Assembly: GCF_000708715.2 (NCBI RefSeq)
Contig: NZ_JENB01000035.1
Location: 1 to 56,354 of the forward strand
DNA length: 56,354 bases
Origin: Pseudomonas putida W15Oct28
Lineage (GTDB): Bacteria; Pseudomonadota; Gammaproteobacteria; Pseudomonadales; Pseudomonadaceae
Direction of reading: 5' to 3'
Of this stretch, positions 41,671 through 49,778 are shown piece after piece. The position numbers and the translations under genes are program-made. The notes beneath the pieces are model-generated. The model was not told where the DNA came from, searched no databases, and saw nothing but the letters and a program-made list of their open reading frames with translations. The first letter of the stretch is position 1. Each line of letters starts with the position of its first letter.

Positions 41671-44016
41671 GTGAAATGGCTTTCGGCGACGACGCGCCGC
41701 TGGTGTCTGGGGCTGGCCATGGTCAGCCCCGGGCTGGCGCTGGCCGACGACCTGCCCCCGCCGCCCACGGAGATGTCCGCCATCGCCGACGCCACCCTGT
41801 ACCTCGACCTGGTGGTGAACCAGATGCCCAGGGCTGAACTGGTACCGGTGCAGCAGCGGGCCGGGCAGTTGTACCTGGGCAGCGATGTATTGCGGGCGGC
41901 CGGTATCTCGTTGCCGGGCAACCCCCAGGGCGAGGTGGCCCTGGAAAGCATCGCGGGGCTGCACACCGACTACGACAGCCAGAACCAGCGCCTGCTGCTG
42001 CAGGTGCCGCCGGCCTGGTTGCCAGACCAGCAAGTGGGTGACCGTAACCTGTACCCGACCAGCGATGCGCGCAGCAGTTTCGGCGCCTTGTTCAACTACG
42101 ACCTGTATCTGAACGACACCGATGAGGGTGGCACCTACCTGGCCGCCTGGAACGAGCTGCGCCTGTTCGACAGTTGGGGGACCTTCTCCAGTACCGGGCA
42201 ATGGCGCCAGTCATTCAATGGCGCACAGGCGGACGATACGCGCCAAGGCTTCATGCGTTACGACACCACCTGGCGCTTCACCGACGAGCAGCGCCTGCTC
42301 ACCTACGAAGCCGGTGACTTCGTGACCGGCGCCTTGCCCTGGAGCAGTTCGGTGCGGGTGGGCGGCCTGCAAGTGTCACGGGACTTCGCTGCGCGCCCCG
42401 ATCTGGTCACTTACCCGTTGCCGGCGTTCGCCGGCGAAGCCGCGGTGCCGACCTCGCTCGACCTGTTCATCAACGGTTTCAAGTCCAGCACCACCGAGCT
42501 GCAGCCAGGGCCGTACACCCTGACCAACGTGCCGTTCATCAACGGTGCCGGGGAGGCGGTGGTGGTTACCACGGATGCCCTTGGCCGGCAGGTGTCGACT
42601 ACCTTGCCGTTCTATGTCACCAGTAGCCTGTTGCAGAAGGGCCTGTCTGACTACTCGGTAGCCGCCGGTAGCCTGCGCCGTGATTACGCGGTGCGCGATT
42701 TCAGCTACGGGCCGGGGGTTGCCTCGGGCAGCCTGCGCTATGGCCTCAGCGACATTTTCACCCTGGAAACCCACGCCGAAACTGCCGAGTCGCTGATGCT
42801 TGGCGGGTTGGGCGGCAACATGCGGCTGGGCAACTTCGGCGTGCTCAACGCCGCCCTTGCGCAAAGCCGGTTCGACGGTGACAAGGGCCATCAGGTCGCC
42901 CTGGGTTACCAGTACAACAGCCAGCGCATCGGCTTCAGTTACCAGCGCCTGCAACGCCACGGCGACTACGCCGACCTGAGCCGGGTCGATTCCCCGGACA
43001 TGCAACTGAGCAAAAGCAGCGAACAGGTTACCCTCAGCCTCAACCTGAACGAATACGGCAGCATCGGCGCCGGTTACTTCGATGTGCGTGCAGGTGATGG
43101 CACGCGTACCCGGCTGATCAACCTGAGTTACAGCAGGCCGCTGTGGGGCAGCAGCAGTATGTACCTGTCAGCCAACCGCGAGGTCGGCGACAGCCAATGG
43201 GCAGTGCAGGCGCAACTGGTGATCCCGTTCGACCTGCACGGTACCATGGCCCTGGGCATGGAGCGCAGCAAGGAAGGCGAGAGCCTGCAAAGGGTCAACT
43301 ACAGCCATGCAGTACCGGCGGGAGTAGGCGTCGGTTACAACCTGGGCTATGCCGCAGGCAGCGACCGCGATGCCTACCGCCAGGCCGACGTCACCTGGCG
43401 CTTGCAGTCGGTGCAGTTGCAGGCCGGTGTGTATGGCAGCAGCGGCGCGATGACCCGCTGGGCCGACGCCAGTGGCTCGCTGGTGTGGATGGATGCCGGC
43501 GTATTCGCCGCCAACCGCATCGATGATGCCTTCGTGGTGGTCAGTACCGCAGGCTACGCCGATGTGCCGGTGCGTTACGAAAACCAGGAAGTCGGCCGCA
43601 CGGATGCCAAGGGGCACTTGCTGGTGCCGTACAGCAGCGGTTACTACCGTGGTAAATATGAAATCGACCCCATGGACCTGCCACCGGATGTCCTCGCGCC
43701 GAACGTCGAGCAGCGTGTGGCGGTACGTCGGGGCAGTGGCTACCTGCTGGAGTTCCCGCTCAAACGTGTGATGGCGGCCAGTGTCGAACTGGTCGACAGC
43801 AACCAGCAGGCGCTCAAGCTGGGGAGCCGCGTTACACATGATGAAAGCGGCAGCCAGGCGGTAGTCGGTTGGGATGGGCTGGTGTATCTGGAGAACCTCT
43901 CGCCGCATAACAGCCTGCAGGTTGAGGTTGAAGGCGGTGGACATTGTCAGGTGGCCTTCGACCTGCCCAAGGCCGAAGGTTCGATCCCCCTGATTGGCCC
44001 GTTGGTATGCAGATGA
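41671..44016 (+). CDS. Outer-membrane fimbrial usher (FimD/PapC/CsuD-like)
   Basis: A 781-residue beta-barrel assembly and export channel. From the GTG at 41671 a signal peptide (MKWLSATTRRWCLGLAMVSP, cleavage at ALA-DD) appears; an ATG at 41623 gives a longer, less signal-like start. Barrel segments and the middle plug (LDLFINGFKSSTTELQPGPY, TDALGRQVSTTLPFYV) and the C-terminal domains (YVSGYYRGKYEIDPMDLPPD region) follow the archaic-usher pattern. It follows the chaperone and overlaps the tip gene start. Confidence 0.92.
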   Translation: MKWLSATTRRWCLGLAMVSPGLALADDLPPPPTEMSAIADATLYLDLVVNQMPRAELVPVQQRAGQLYLGSDVLRAAGISLPGNPQGEVALESIAGLHTDYDSQNQRLLLQVPPAWLPDQQVGDRNLYPTSDARSSFGALFNYDLYLNDTDEGGTYLAAWNELRLFDSWGTFSSTGQWRQSFNGAQADDTRQGFMRYDTTWRFTDEQRLLTYEAGDFVTGALPWSSSVRVGGLQVSRDFAARPDLVTYPLPAFAGEAAVPTSLDLFINGFKSSTTELQPGPYTLTNVPFINGAGEAVVVTTDALGRQVSTTLPFYVTSSLLQKGLSDYSVAAGSLRRDYAVRDFSYGPGVASGSLRYGLSDIFTLETHAETAESLMLGGLGGNMRLGNFGVLNAALAQSRFDGDKGHQVALGYQYNSQRIGFSYQRLQRHGDYADLSRVDSPDMQLSKSSEQVTLSLNLNEYGSIGAGYFDVRAGDGTRTRLINLSYSRPLWGSSSMYLSANREVGDSQWAVQAQLVIPFDLHGTMALGMERSKEGESLQRVNYSHAVPAGVGVGYNLGYAAGSDRDAYRQADVTWRLQSVQLQAGVYGSSGAMTRWADASGSLVWMDAGVFAANRIDDAFVVVSTAGYADVPVRYENQEVGRTDAKGHLLVPYSSGYYRGKYEIDPMDLPPDVLAPNVEQRVAVRRGSGYLLEFPLKRVMAASVELVDSNQQALKLGSRVTHDESGSQAVVGWDGLVYLENLSPHNSLQVEVEGGGHCQVAFDLPKAEGSIPLIGPLVCR

Positions 44017-44981
44017 AGGCTGGTTGGCGCGTGTTGTCGGCCGTTGCCTTGCTACTGTGGGCCGGTTCGGCCTTGGCCAAGTGCACGATAGTGTCGACAC
44101 TGCCGGTGCTGTTCGGCGCTGTCAATTCGACCCAGGTACGGCTGGCGACCCAGGCGGCCTCTACCACCAACGCGGGCTTGCAGTGCAACGGGACGGTGCT
44201 GAGCGTGCTCAGCAGCAGCGACTCGTTCAAGCTGACCGTGACCCCGGCCACTGGCGGGTTGGTAGGGCCTACCGGTGATGTTATCCCTTACACCCTGTAT
44301 GCCGATTCAACCACCAACTTCCCGATTACCCGAAATGTGGCCTTCGAGTTTGGTCGCACCGGTATTCTCGACCTGCTCGGCCTGCTCAATGGCACGCCCA
44401 AGGCGGTGCCGCTGTATATCCGCACGCAGATTGGCAGTAACGTGGCAGCTGGGTTGTACCAGGAAACCCTGTCCCTGGCGTGGGCGTGGAACTATTGCGA
44501 AGGGATTGCCATCGGCGGGCTTTGTATCGGGCGTGACAATAGCTCGGGCTCGGCGAGCCTCACCGTGAGCCTGACAGTGACGAATGACTGCCAGATCACC
44601 ACGCCTGACATCAACTTCGCCAGCGCGCCAGTGGTGGCTGGGTTCGGCACCGTGAGCCAGAACCTGAGTGTGTCGTGCACCAAGGGCAGCAGCTACACGG
44701 TGGGCTTGAATGACGGGCAGAACGTCGCCAACGGTCGGCGGCGAATGAAGTCGGCCGCCAACAACTACCTGGCCTATGACATTTTCAAAAGTGCCGGGAC
44801 TGTGCGCTGGGGGTCGTCAGGGGCTGCCAGGCGTTCCAGCACAGATGCCGACGTCAATCCCGGCCTGGGTACCGGTACGGGGAGCCAGGTGTTCAACTAC
44901 AACGCCAAGGTCTATACCGACCAGGCTACGCCGCCGGCAGCCACCTATTCCGACAGCGTGATACTGGATGTGCAGTTCTGA
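44013..44981 (+). CDS. Two-domain spore coat U tip adhesin (CsuE-like)
   Basis: A 322-residue secreted protein with a signal peptide (WRVLSAVALLLWAGSALA-K) and two tandem SCPU domains. The first (residues about 25-165, LPVLFGAVNSTQ, LQCNGTVL) and the second (about 175-322, NDCQITTPDINFASAPVVAG, LSVSCTKGSSYTVGLNDGQN) share the pattern; the extra N-terminal domain lacks its own donor partner and so fits the tip position. The ATG overlaps the usher stop (ATGA). CsuE of Acinetobacter is a tip adhesin for abiotic surfaces; the same role here is inferred. Confidence 0.88.
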   Translation: MKAGWRVLSAVALLLWAGSALAKCTIVSTLPVLFGAVNSTQVRLATQAASTTNAGLQCNGTVLSVLSSSDSFKLTVTPATGGLVGPTGDVIPYTLYADSTTNFPITRNVAFEFGRTGILDLLGLLNGTPKAVPLYIRTQIGSNVAAGLYQETLSLAWAWNYCEGIAIGGLCIGRDNSSGSASLTVSLTVTNDCQITTPDINFASAPVVAGFGTVSQNLSVSCTKGSSYTVGLNDGQNVANGRRRMKSAANNYLAYDIFKSAGTVRWGSSGAARRSSTDADVNPGLGTGTGSQVFNYNAKVYTDQATPPAATYSDSVILDVQF

Positions 44982-45036
44982 CTGAGCCTTATTCCTGCCG
45001 CAGACGCGGTCTATCTTTTGGGGCGCAGCTCAGTCC

Positions 45037-45176
45037 CTGTAGGAGCGGCCTTGTGTCGCGATGGGCTGCAAAGCAGCCCCGGCAATCTGTGCTGGGGCTG
45101 CGATCTTGGGGCCGCGACGCAGCCCATCCGACCGGTCCGGCGCCCCGGCAAGGCCGCTCCTACAGGGGACCGCGTG
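45037..45176. repeat. REP doublet with a degenerate right arm
   Basis: The left arm is intact (GGAGCGGCCTTGTGTCGCGA, GGGCTGCAAAGCAGCCCC). The right arm keeps GGCCGCTCCTACAGG but the region before it (about 45130-45152, CGACCGGTCCGGCGCCCCGG) does not pair with the left arm. Confidence 0.7.
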
Positions 45177-45185
45177 AGGTGAGGT

Positions 45186-46334
45186 TCAGCGCAAATCGTC
45201 CGCCATTTTTGACAGGGTCTCCAGCACCGCCCCGGCCAGTGCCTTCGACCGCGCGCCCGACCACCCGGTAACGGCATCAGGTGCGTCGTCATGGTCCTTG
45301 AACGGCATCTCCAGGGTCAGCGACAGGCAGTCATGGGCCATGCCCACGGCATTGCAGGCCAGCGTCGTATTCGCCTGGCCAGGCTCGTCGCGGGTGTAGC
45401 CATGCACGGTCTGGAAGTCGCGGGTCACGCTGCACAAGGTGCTGCGGAACTGCTCTTCGAGTTTTGCCAGCCGCGGCGTGTAACCCGGGTTGCCCTCGCA
45501 GGCAGCGGTGAACACGTGCGGAATCTCTTCGTCACCATGCACATCGACGAACGCATCCACGCCGTACTGCTTCATCTGCGCCTGGGCGAAGAACACCTCG
45601 GGGGTGAGTTCGACGCTGGCGTCCTGCCAGGCGCGGTTGAGGTCCTTGCCCTTGAAGTTGGTACGCAGGTGGCCGAGGAAGGCGCCGTCGGGGTTCATGT
45701 TGGGGATAAGGTACAGGTCGGCCTTGGCCAGCAAACCCTGGATCACCGCGTCGTTGGCTTGCAGGCGGTCGATCACGCCCTCCATGAACCATTCGGCCAT
45801 GTGTTCGCCCGGGTGTTGCTGGGCAATCAGCCACAGCTTGCGCTTGCCTGTGGCGCCATCGCCGGCACGCAGCAGGGGAATGTCACGGCCCTGCACGCTG
45901 CGGCCGCTGGCCAGCAACTCGACCCCCGGCAGCTGCTGCGCGCGTTCGATCAGCTGGTTGTGGCGCGCGCGTGGGTAAGGTTCGAAGTAGGCGAACCAGA
46001 TCTGGTCCTGCTCTGCTTTCACTTCGAACGACAGCGCCGTGCCGTCGAACTGGCTAGGCACGCGGAACCAGCTTTGCTGGTCGTAGGAGGCCACGGCGTT
46101 GTAATCGCTCCAGGCGTTCTTGTACGAGGAGCCGGAGGCGTTGTCGAGGCTGAAGCGATGGACCTGGCCCGGCGTCAGCCCGCTGACCTTGAAGTGGAAC
46201 CACTGGTAGTGGCCGCTGTGGGTGTCCGGGCGGATGGCCAGGTGCACCTGGGCCGGGTTGCTGGCGTCCAGCACCTGGATGTTGCCGGAATCGAAAGCGC
46301 AGTCGATCTGCAGGGGGGACAGCGTCACGGTCAT
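45186..46334 (-). CDS. M14 metallocarboxypeptidase, cytosolic carboxypeptidase-like
   Basis: A 382-residue zinc carboxypeptidase. An N-terminal beta domain (DCAFDSGNIQVLDASNPAQV, HYQWFHFKV) is followed by the M14 fold: zinc ligands His174 and Glu177 (QQHPGEHMAEWF) and His266 (VDVHGDEE), substrate-binding Asn233-Arg234 (KGKDLNRAW) and a Glu in SLTLEMPFKD. The N-terminal domain and HPGE pattern are those of the cytosolic carboxypeptidase group that in eukaryotes removes polyglutamate tails. No signal peptide. The natural substrate is unknown. It is divergent from the AraC gene. Confidence 0.88.
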   Translation of the reverse strand: MTVTLSPLQIDCAFDSGNIQVLDASNPAQVHLAIRPDTHSGHYQWFHFKVSGLTPGQVHRFSLDNASGSSYKNAWSDYNAVASYDQQSWFRVPSQFDGTALSFEVKAEQDQIWFAYFEPYPRARHNQLIERAQQLPGVELLASGRSVQGRDIPLLRAGDGATGKRKLWLIAQQHPGEHMAEWFMEGVIDRLQANDAVIQGLLAKADLYLIPNMNPDGAFLGHLRTNFKGKDLNRAWQDASVELTPEVFFAQAQMKQYGVDAFVDVHGDEEIPHVFTAACEGNPGYTPRLAKLEEQFRSTLCSVTRDFQTVHGYTRDEPGQANTTLACNAVGMAHDCLSLTLEMPFKDHDDAPDAVTGWSGARSKALAGAVLETLSKMADDLR

Positions 46335-46463
46335 GTGCCGGGCTCCTTTGCGGGCGTTGTTGTAGGGATACTGTACACGGCTTGGCAGGCTTGCTGCGCT
46401 TTAACGCGGTTGTCATGCGGGCATGGCAGCATGCGGGTCCCCCTTCGCACAGGTGAAACCACA

Positions 46464-47435
46464 GTGCATTCCGGCATGACCCGCAAGCCCTTCATCCTCC
46501 GCTCCAGCGACATGCGCAGCGATGACTTCGGTGCCTTGTTCACGCAGATGTTCGGCAGCCTGTATGCCGACATGCCGCCGCTGGCCGAGGGCATCAGCAT
46601 TGGCGGCGTGTATGGGCGCTTTGAAGGCATGAGCGTGCGGCGCATGCAGTATGGCGGGGATTTCAGCATCACCCTGCCCACGCCACAGGACGAAATCACC
46701 TTCGTGCTGTCCACCGCTGGCAAGATCATTTTCGGTCACCGAGGCGAATCGATTGGGGGTGCCCAGGTGGGGCTGGCGGTCGACAAACGCGATATTCGCA
46801 CGGTACGTTTTGCCGAAAACCATGCCCAGTGCGGCATGTCGATCCGCCGCGGGTTGTTTGCCGAGCGCCTGTCATTGTTGTTAGGCCAGCCCTTGGCGGC
46901 ACCGGTGTGTTTTGCCCCGGTGGTGGACTTGGCGTTGCCGGTGTTCCAGGGCATACGTGCGTTACTGGAAATGGCCACCGGTACGCAGTTTGACCAACTG
47001 ATCAATACCGGCGTACTGATGCCGACCCGCCTGCAGGAAATGTTGGTGGATGCGGTGCTGGAGGCCTGGCCGCACAACTATAGCGAGGCACTGCGCAGCC
47101 CCGCACCTGCGTTGGCGCCGCGCCATGTGAAGCTGGCGATGGCCTACCTGCACGAGCATCCGGCGCGCTTGGTCAGTGGCACTGAGCTGGCGGGGTTGGC
47201 CAACGTCAGCCTGCGCGCCTTGCAGGATGGCTTTCGCCGTTTTGCCGGGACCTCGATTGTTGCTTATCAGCGGCAGGTACGGCTGGAAAGTGCGCGCCAG
47301 GTGCTGGCGCGCGGGGAGGGCGGGTCGGTGGCCGAAGTGGCCTTGCGACATGGGTTCAGCAACGCGGGGCGTTTTGCCCAGTACTTTCAGCGGGCGTTCG
47401 GGGTAAGCCCGGCCGAAGTACGGCGCGGCGGTTAG
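46464..47435 (+). CDS. AraC-family transcriptional regulator
   Basis: A 323-residue regulator. The N-terminal sensor (about 1-180) is of the AraC-binding-like type (FILRSSDMRSDDFG, YGGDFSITLP); the C-terminal double helix-turn-helix is HVKLAMAYLHEHPARLVSGT, LAGLANVSLRALQDGFRRFA and VAEVALRHGFSNAGRFAQYF, ending FGVSPAEVRR. I choose GTG 46464 because AGGTG lies eight bases upstream; ATG 46476 is the alternative. Divergent from the M14 gene. Target unknown. Confidence 0.87.
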   Translation: MHSGMTRKPFILRSSDMRSDDFGALFTQMFGSLYADMPPLAEGISIGGVYGRFEGMSVRRMQYGGDFSITLPTPQDEITFVLSTAGKIIFGHRGESIGGAQVGLAVDKRDIRTVRFAENHAQCGMSIRRGLFAERLSLLLGQPLAAPVCFAPVVDLALPVFQGIRALLEMATGTQFDQLINTGVLMPTRLQEMLVDAVLEAWPHNYSEALRSPAPALAPRHVKLAMAYLHEHPARLVSGTELAGLANVSLRALQDGFRRFAGTSIVAYQRQVRLESARQVLARGEGGSVAEVALRHGFSNAGRFAQYFQRAFGVSPAEVRRGG

Positions 47436-47441
47436 CACAGC

Positions 47442-47610
47442 CTGGCGCCGGCTGTGCCGGTGTTCGCGGGTAAACCCGCTCCCACAGGTGCAGTACGGCC
47501 TTCAAAAGTGCTGCAGTACCTGTGGGTGCAGGTCTGATCATAGTTTGCAAGGTCAGCGCCGTCCCTGTGGGAGCGGGTTCACCCGCGAACACCGGCGCAG
47601 CCGGTGCCAG
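47442..47610. repeat. REP pair with a third central half-unit
   Basis: Outer arms CTGGCGCCGGCTGTGCCGGT / ACCGGCGCAGCCGGTGCCAG and GCGGGTAAACCCGCTCCCAC enclose an extra partial unit (CAGTACCTGTGGGTGCAGG, about 47513-47533). A three-part rather than two-part element. Confidence 0.75.
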
Positions 47611-47621
47611 CGGTTAAAGGG

Positions 47622-49535
47622 TCAGAACGCATAGCTGGCCTTGAGGCTGCCACTCACCCCGTGGCTGTCGCCACCGCCCATCGCCGCCACTTCGGCGCCG
47701 ACACTCAAGGCACCCAGGTTGGCCATCAGGTTCACCCCGCCAGTGAACTGGTCGCGGTTGTCGAACGCTGCCCGTTGCTCGATATCCAGCCCCAGCAGGT
47801 GCCCCTGGCTGTCCACTTGATGATCACCCAGGGCATGCTCGTAACCCACTTCCACCCCCGGCACCAATTGCCAGCTGCCTACGGGAATCGGCGCGAACGA
47901 CGCCTTGAGGTTGGCCACCGCACTGCGACGGGTTTCTTTCAGGTCGTCCACCTGCAGGGCCAGTTCGCTGCCTTTCTCGGTGAAGCCGTTCAGGTCAACG
48001 TGGCTGACCCGCATGCCAAGGCTTGGCTCCAGCACCACGCCATTGGTGGGCAGGCGGTAACCCAATGCCAGGCTGGCACCCGCCAGGGTGCCGTGGCTGT
48101 CACCCTTGGCTGTGCCTAGGCCGCCGCCCAGTTCGCGCTTGCTGGAGTAGTCGAGCCAGCCGCCGCTGATGTCGGCATCGATGAACAGGCCGTGCTCCAG
48201 GCTCCCTGGGGCAAAGCGTGCGCCCAGGCTGAGGAAGGTCAGGTCGGTGTCGGCCTCGCCACCGGCACCGCCCACACTGCCCCGGTTGTAGCCAAAGCCG
48301 GCGTGAGCGCTGAGCTGTTCCGAGAAACGCTGGGTCATGCCCACCATCAACCCCTGGCTGTGCTCGTTGCTGCTGGCCGCGTGGGCTGAGCCGTCAGTGC
48401 CCAGGTAGCCGGCCAGCGCTGTGCTCCACAAGCGCGCCTGGCCGACCTTGAGGTTGCTGGCGTCGGCAAACGGCGAAGCCGCACGCTCGACCATGGCGCC
48501 CTGGCGCAGCAGGTAGCTGGCGGCATCCGCGTGCACCTGGCCGCCAACGGTAGACGTCACGCCGCCCAAGGTGCCGGCATCGATGGCCGATTGCAGGTAG
48601 TAGTTATAGGCGCTGTAGCTGCCCGACAGCGACGTGTCCTGCAGCTCGCGCAACAGTTGCGCGCCCGCGGCAGCGTTGCCCAACAGGCCAGCCTCGCCGG
48701 GCAGGGAGCCATAGCGCACCATCTTGCCGCGCAACACGTAGATCGTTTCCTGGCTCAGGCCCAGTCCCTGCTTGAGGTAGTTGTCCATGCTGCCGTACGC
48801 GGCGCTGACTTCATCAAGACCCGTCTGCAGGTAGCTGGCTTCAACCCCGAGCAACGGCGCGTAGATGGCGGCCATGCTTGCCGGCATTGCCGCCAGGGTG
48901 GCAGCCACGCGGGCGGCGGTGTAGTCGTTGGTGGCCAGGTAGTTGCTCATGATGGTGGCGTCGTCCACCCCGGCGATGCTCAGCAGCACGGCGGCCGTCC
49001 AGCCGGTGCGGTCCTTGCCGGCGGTGCAATGGAACAGCGCGGCGCCGTCGGCGGCGGCCAGTTCGTTGAACAGCACGGTGAACTGGCCACGCATGCCGGC
49101 GTCGCTGACGAAGGCGCGGTTGGTCTCCTGCATCATCGCCCGCGCCTGTTCAGCGCTGCTGAAGGAAATGTTGGTGATGTTGGAGCCCGATGCGGTGCTG
49201 CCAATGATGTCGATGTTGGTGTAGCTGGCGCCGTCCGGCAGGGTATCGGGCGTGCTGGCGATTTCGCTCGCAGTGCGCAGGTCGTACACATCGCTGATGC
49301 CCAGGCCATTGAGGGTGGCCAGGTCGGCAGCGGTCGGGGTAAGGGCATTGGAGCGGTAGAACACCCCGGCCCGCATCGTGCCGTCATGGCTTGTGGTGTA
49401 GGCACTGGTGGTGCCGGCGATGTCGCGGAAATTGTCCATGCCGGCCAGGCGCGGCGTGTCGAGCGCCTCGGCGGCGTGGGCGGTGGAAATGGCAAGGGTG
49501 AGCAGGGACAGGGAGCAGAGCACACGTTGCAGCAC
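47622..49535 (-). CDS. Autotransporter with tyrosine-phosphatase passenger
   Basis: A 637-residue protein: signal peptide (VLCSLSLLTLAISTAHA), a passenger of about 260 residues, a linker, and a C-terminal autotransporter beta-barrel (about residues 370-637) ending in the signature KASYAF with Phe last. The passenger has the dual-specificity/PtpB-like P-loop HCTAGKDRTG (catalytic Cys170, Arg176) and preceding conserved NFRDIAGTT and DLRTASE. It would display or release an active phosphatase outside the outer membrane. Both halves are clear by motif; the fusion is unusual but plausible as it stands in one frame. Substrates are unknown (host phosphoproteins, phosphoinositides or extracellular phosphate scavenging). 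Confidence 0.88.
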   Translation of the reverse strand: MLQRVLCSLSLLTLAISTAHAAEALDTPRLAGMDNFRDIAGTTSAYTTSHDGTMRAGVFYRSNALTPTAADLATLNGLGISDVYDLRTASEIASTPDTLPDGASYTNIDIIGSTASGSNITNISFSSAEQARAMMQETNRAFVSDAGMRGQFTVLFNELAAADGAALFHCTAGKDRTGWTAAVLLSIAGVDDATIMSNYLATNDYTAARVAATLAAMPASMAAIYAPLLGVEASYLQTGLDEVSAAYGSMDNYLKQGLGLSQETIYVLRGKMVRYGSLPGEAGLLGNAAAGAQLLRELQDTSLSGSYSAYNYYLQSAIDAGTLGGVTSTVGGQVHADAASYLLRQGAMVERAASPFADASNLKVGQARLWSTALAGYLGTDGSAHAASSNEHSQGLMVGMTQRFSEQLSAHAGFGYNRGSVGGAGGEADTDLTFLSLGARFAPGSLEHGLFIDADISGGWLDYSSKRELGGGLGTAKGDSHGTLAGASLALGYRLPTNGVVLEPSLGMRVSHVDLNGFTEKGSELALQVDDLKETRRSAVANLKASFAPIPVGSWQLVPGVEVGYEHALGDHQVDSQGHLLGLDIEQRAAFDNRDQFTGGVNLMANLGALSVGAEVAAMGGGDSHGVSGSLKASYAF

Positions 49536-49625
49536 GGATCAGGCCTCAGTCAGTGGGTTGGGCTGCCTACTGTCCGGGGGCAAGATGAAACTGAATGTTA
49601 CAAGGTGCGGTAGCGGGTGAAAGGG

Positions 49626-49660
49626 TGCGCGTTCTGTCTTGCTCCTGCGCGTTTTGTCTT
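49626..49660. promoter_or_regulatory. Tandem direct repeat TGCGCGTTYTGTCTT, 20-base period
   Basis: Copies at 49626-49640 and 49646-49660 differ at one base. They lie between the divergent autotransporter and NEL genes, 120-150 bases before the NEL start. The two-turn spacing suits cooperative binding by a dimeric regulator. Confidence 0.45.
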
Positions 49661-49688
49661 TCAGGCGCCAATATTCCCTGTACAGCGG

Positions 49689-49708
49689 GCGCACTGCCTT
49701 CGGTGCGC
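49689..49708 (+). promoter_or_regulatory. Hairpin GCGCAC-N8-GTGCGC upstream of the NEL gene
   Basis: Perfect 6-base stem, no following T run, 70 bases before the NEL start. It could be an operator or mRNA leader structure; function not assigned. Confidence 0.35.
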
Positions 49709-49778
49709 AGACATAACTACCGCAGTGGAGTAACCCCATCGGGTGTGATGGTGCCTTTCCCGAAAGGAGAGGCCCAGG

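Noticed and set aside
45291..46463. N-terminal extension of the AraC gene by about 390 residues
   Set aside because: The extension is antisense to the M14 carboxypeptidase and shows no domain; the regulator is complete from 46464 with its own ribosome site.
49536..49778. hrp box (type III regulon promoter) before the NEL gene
   Set aside because: I looked for GGAACC-N15/16-CCAC and found no match, so type III co-regulation is not supported.
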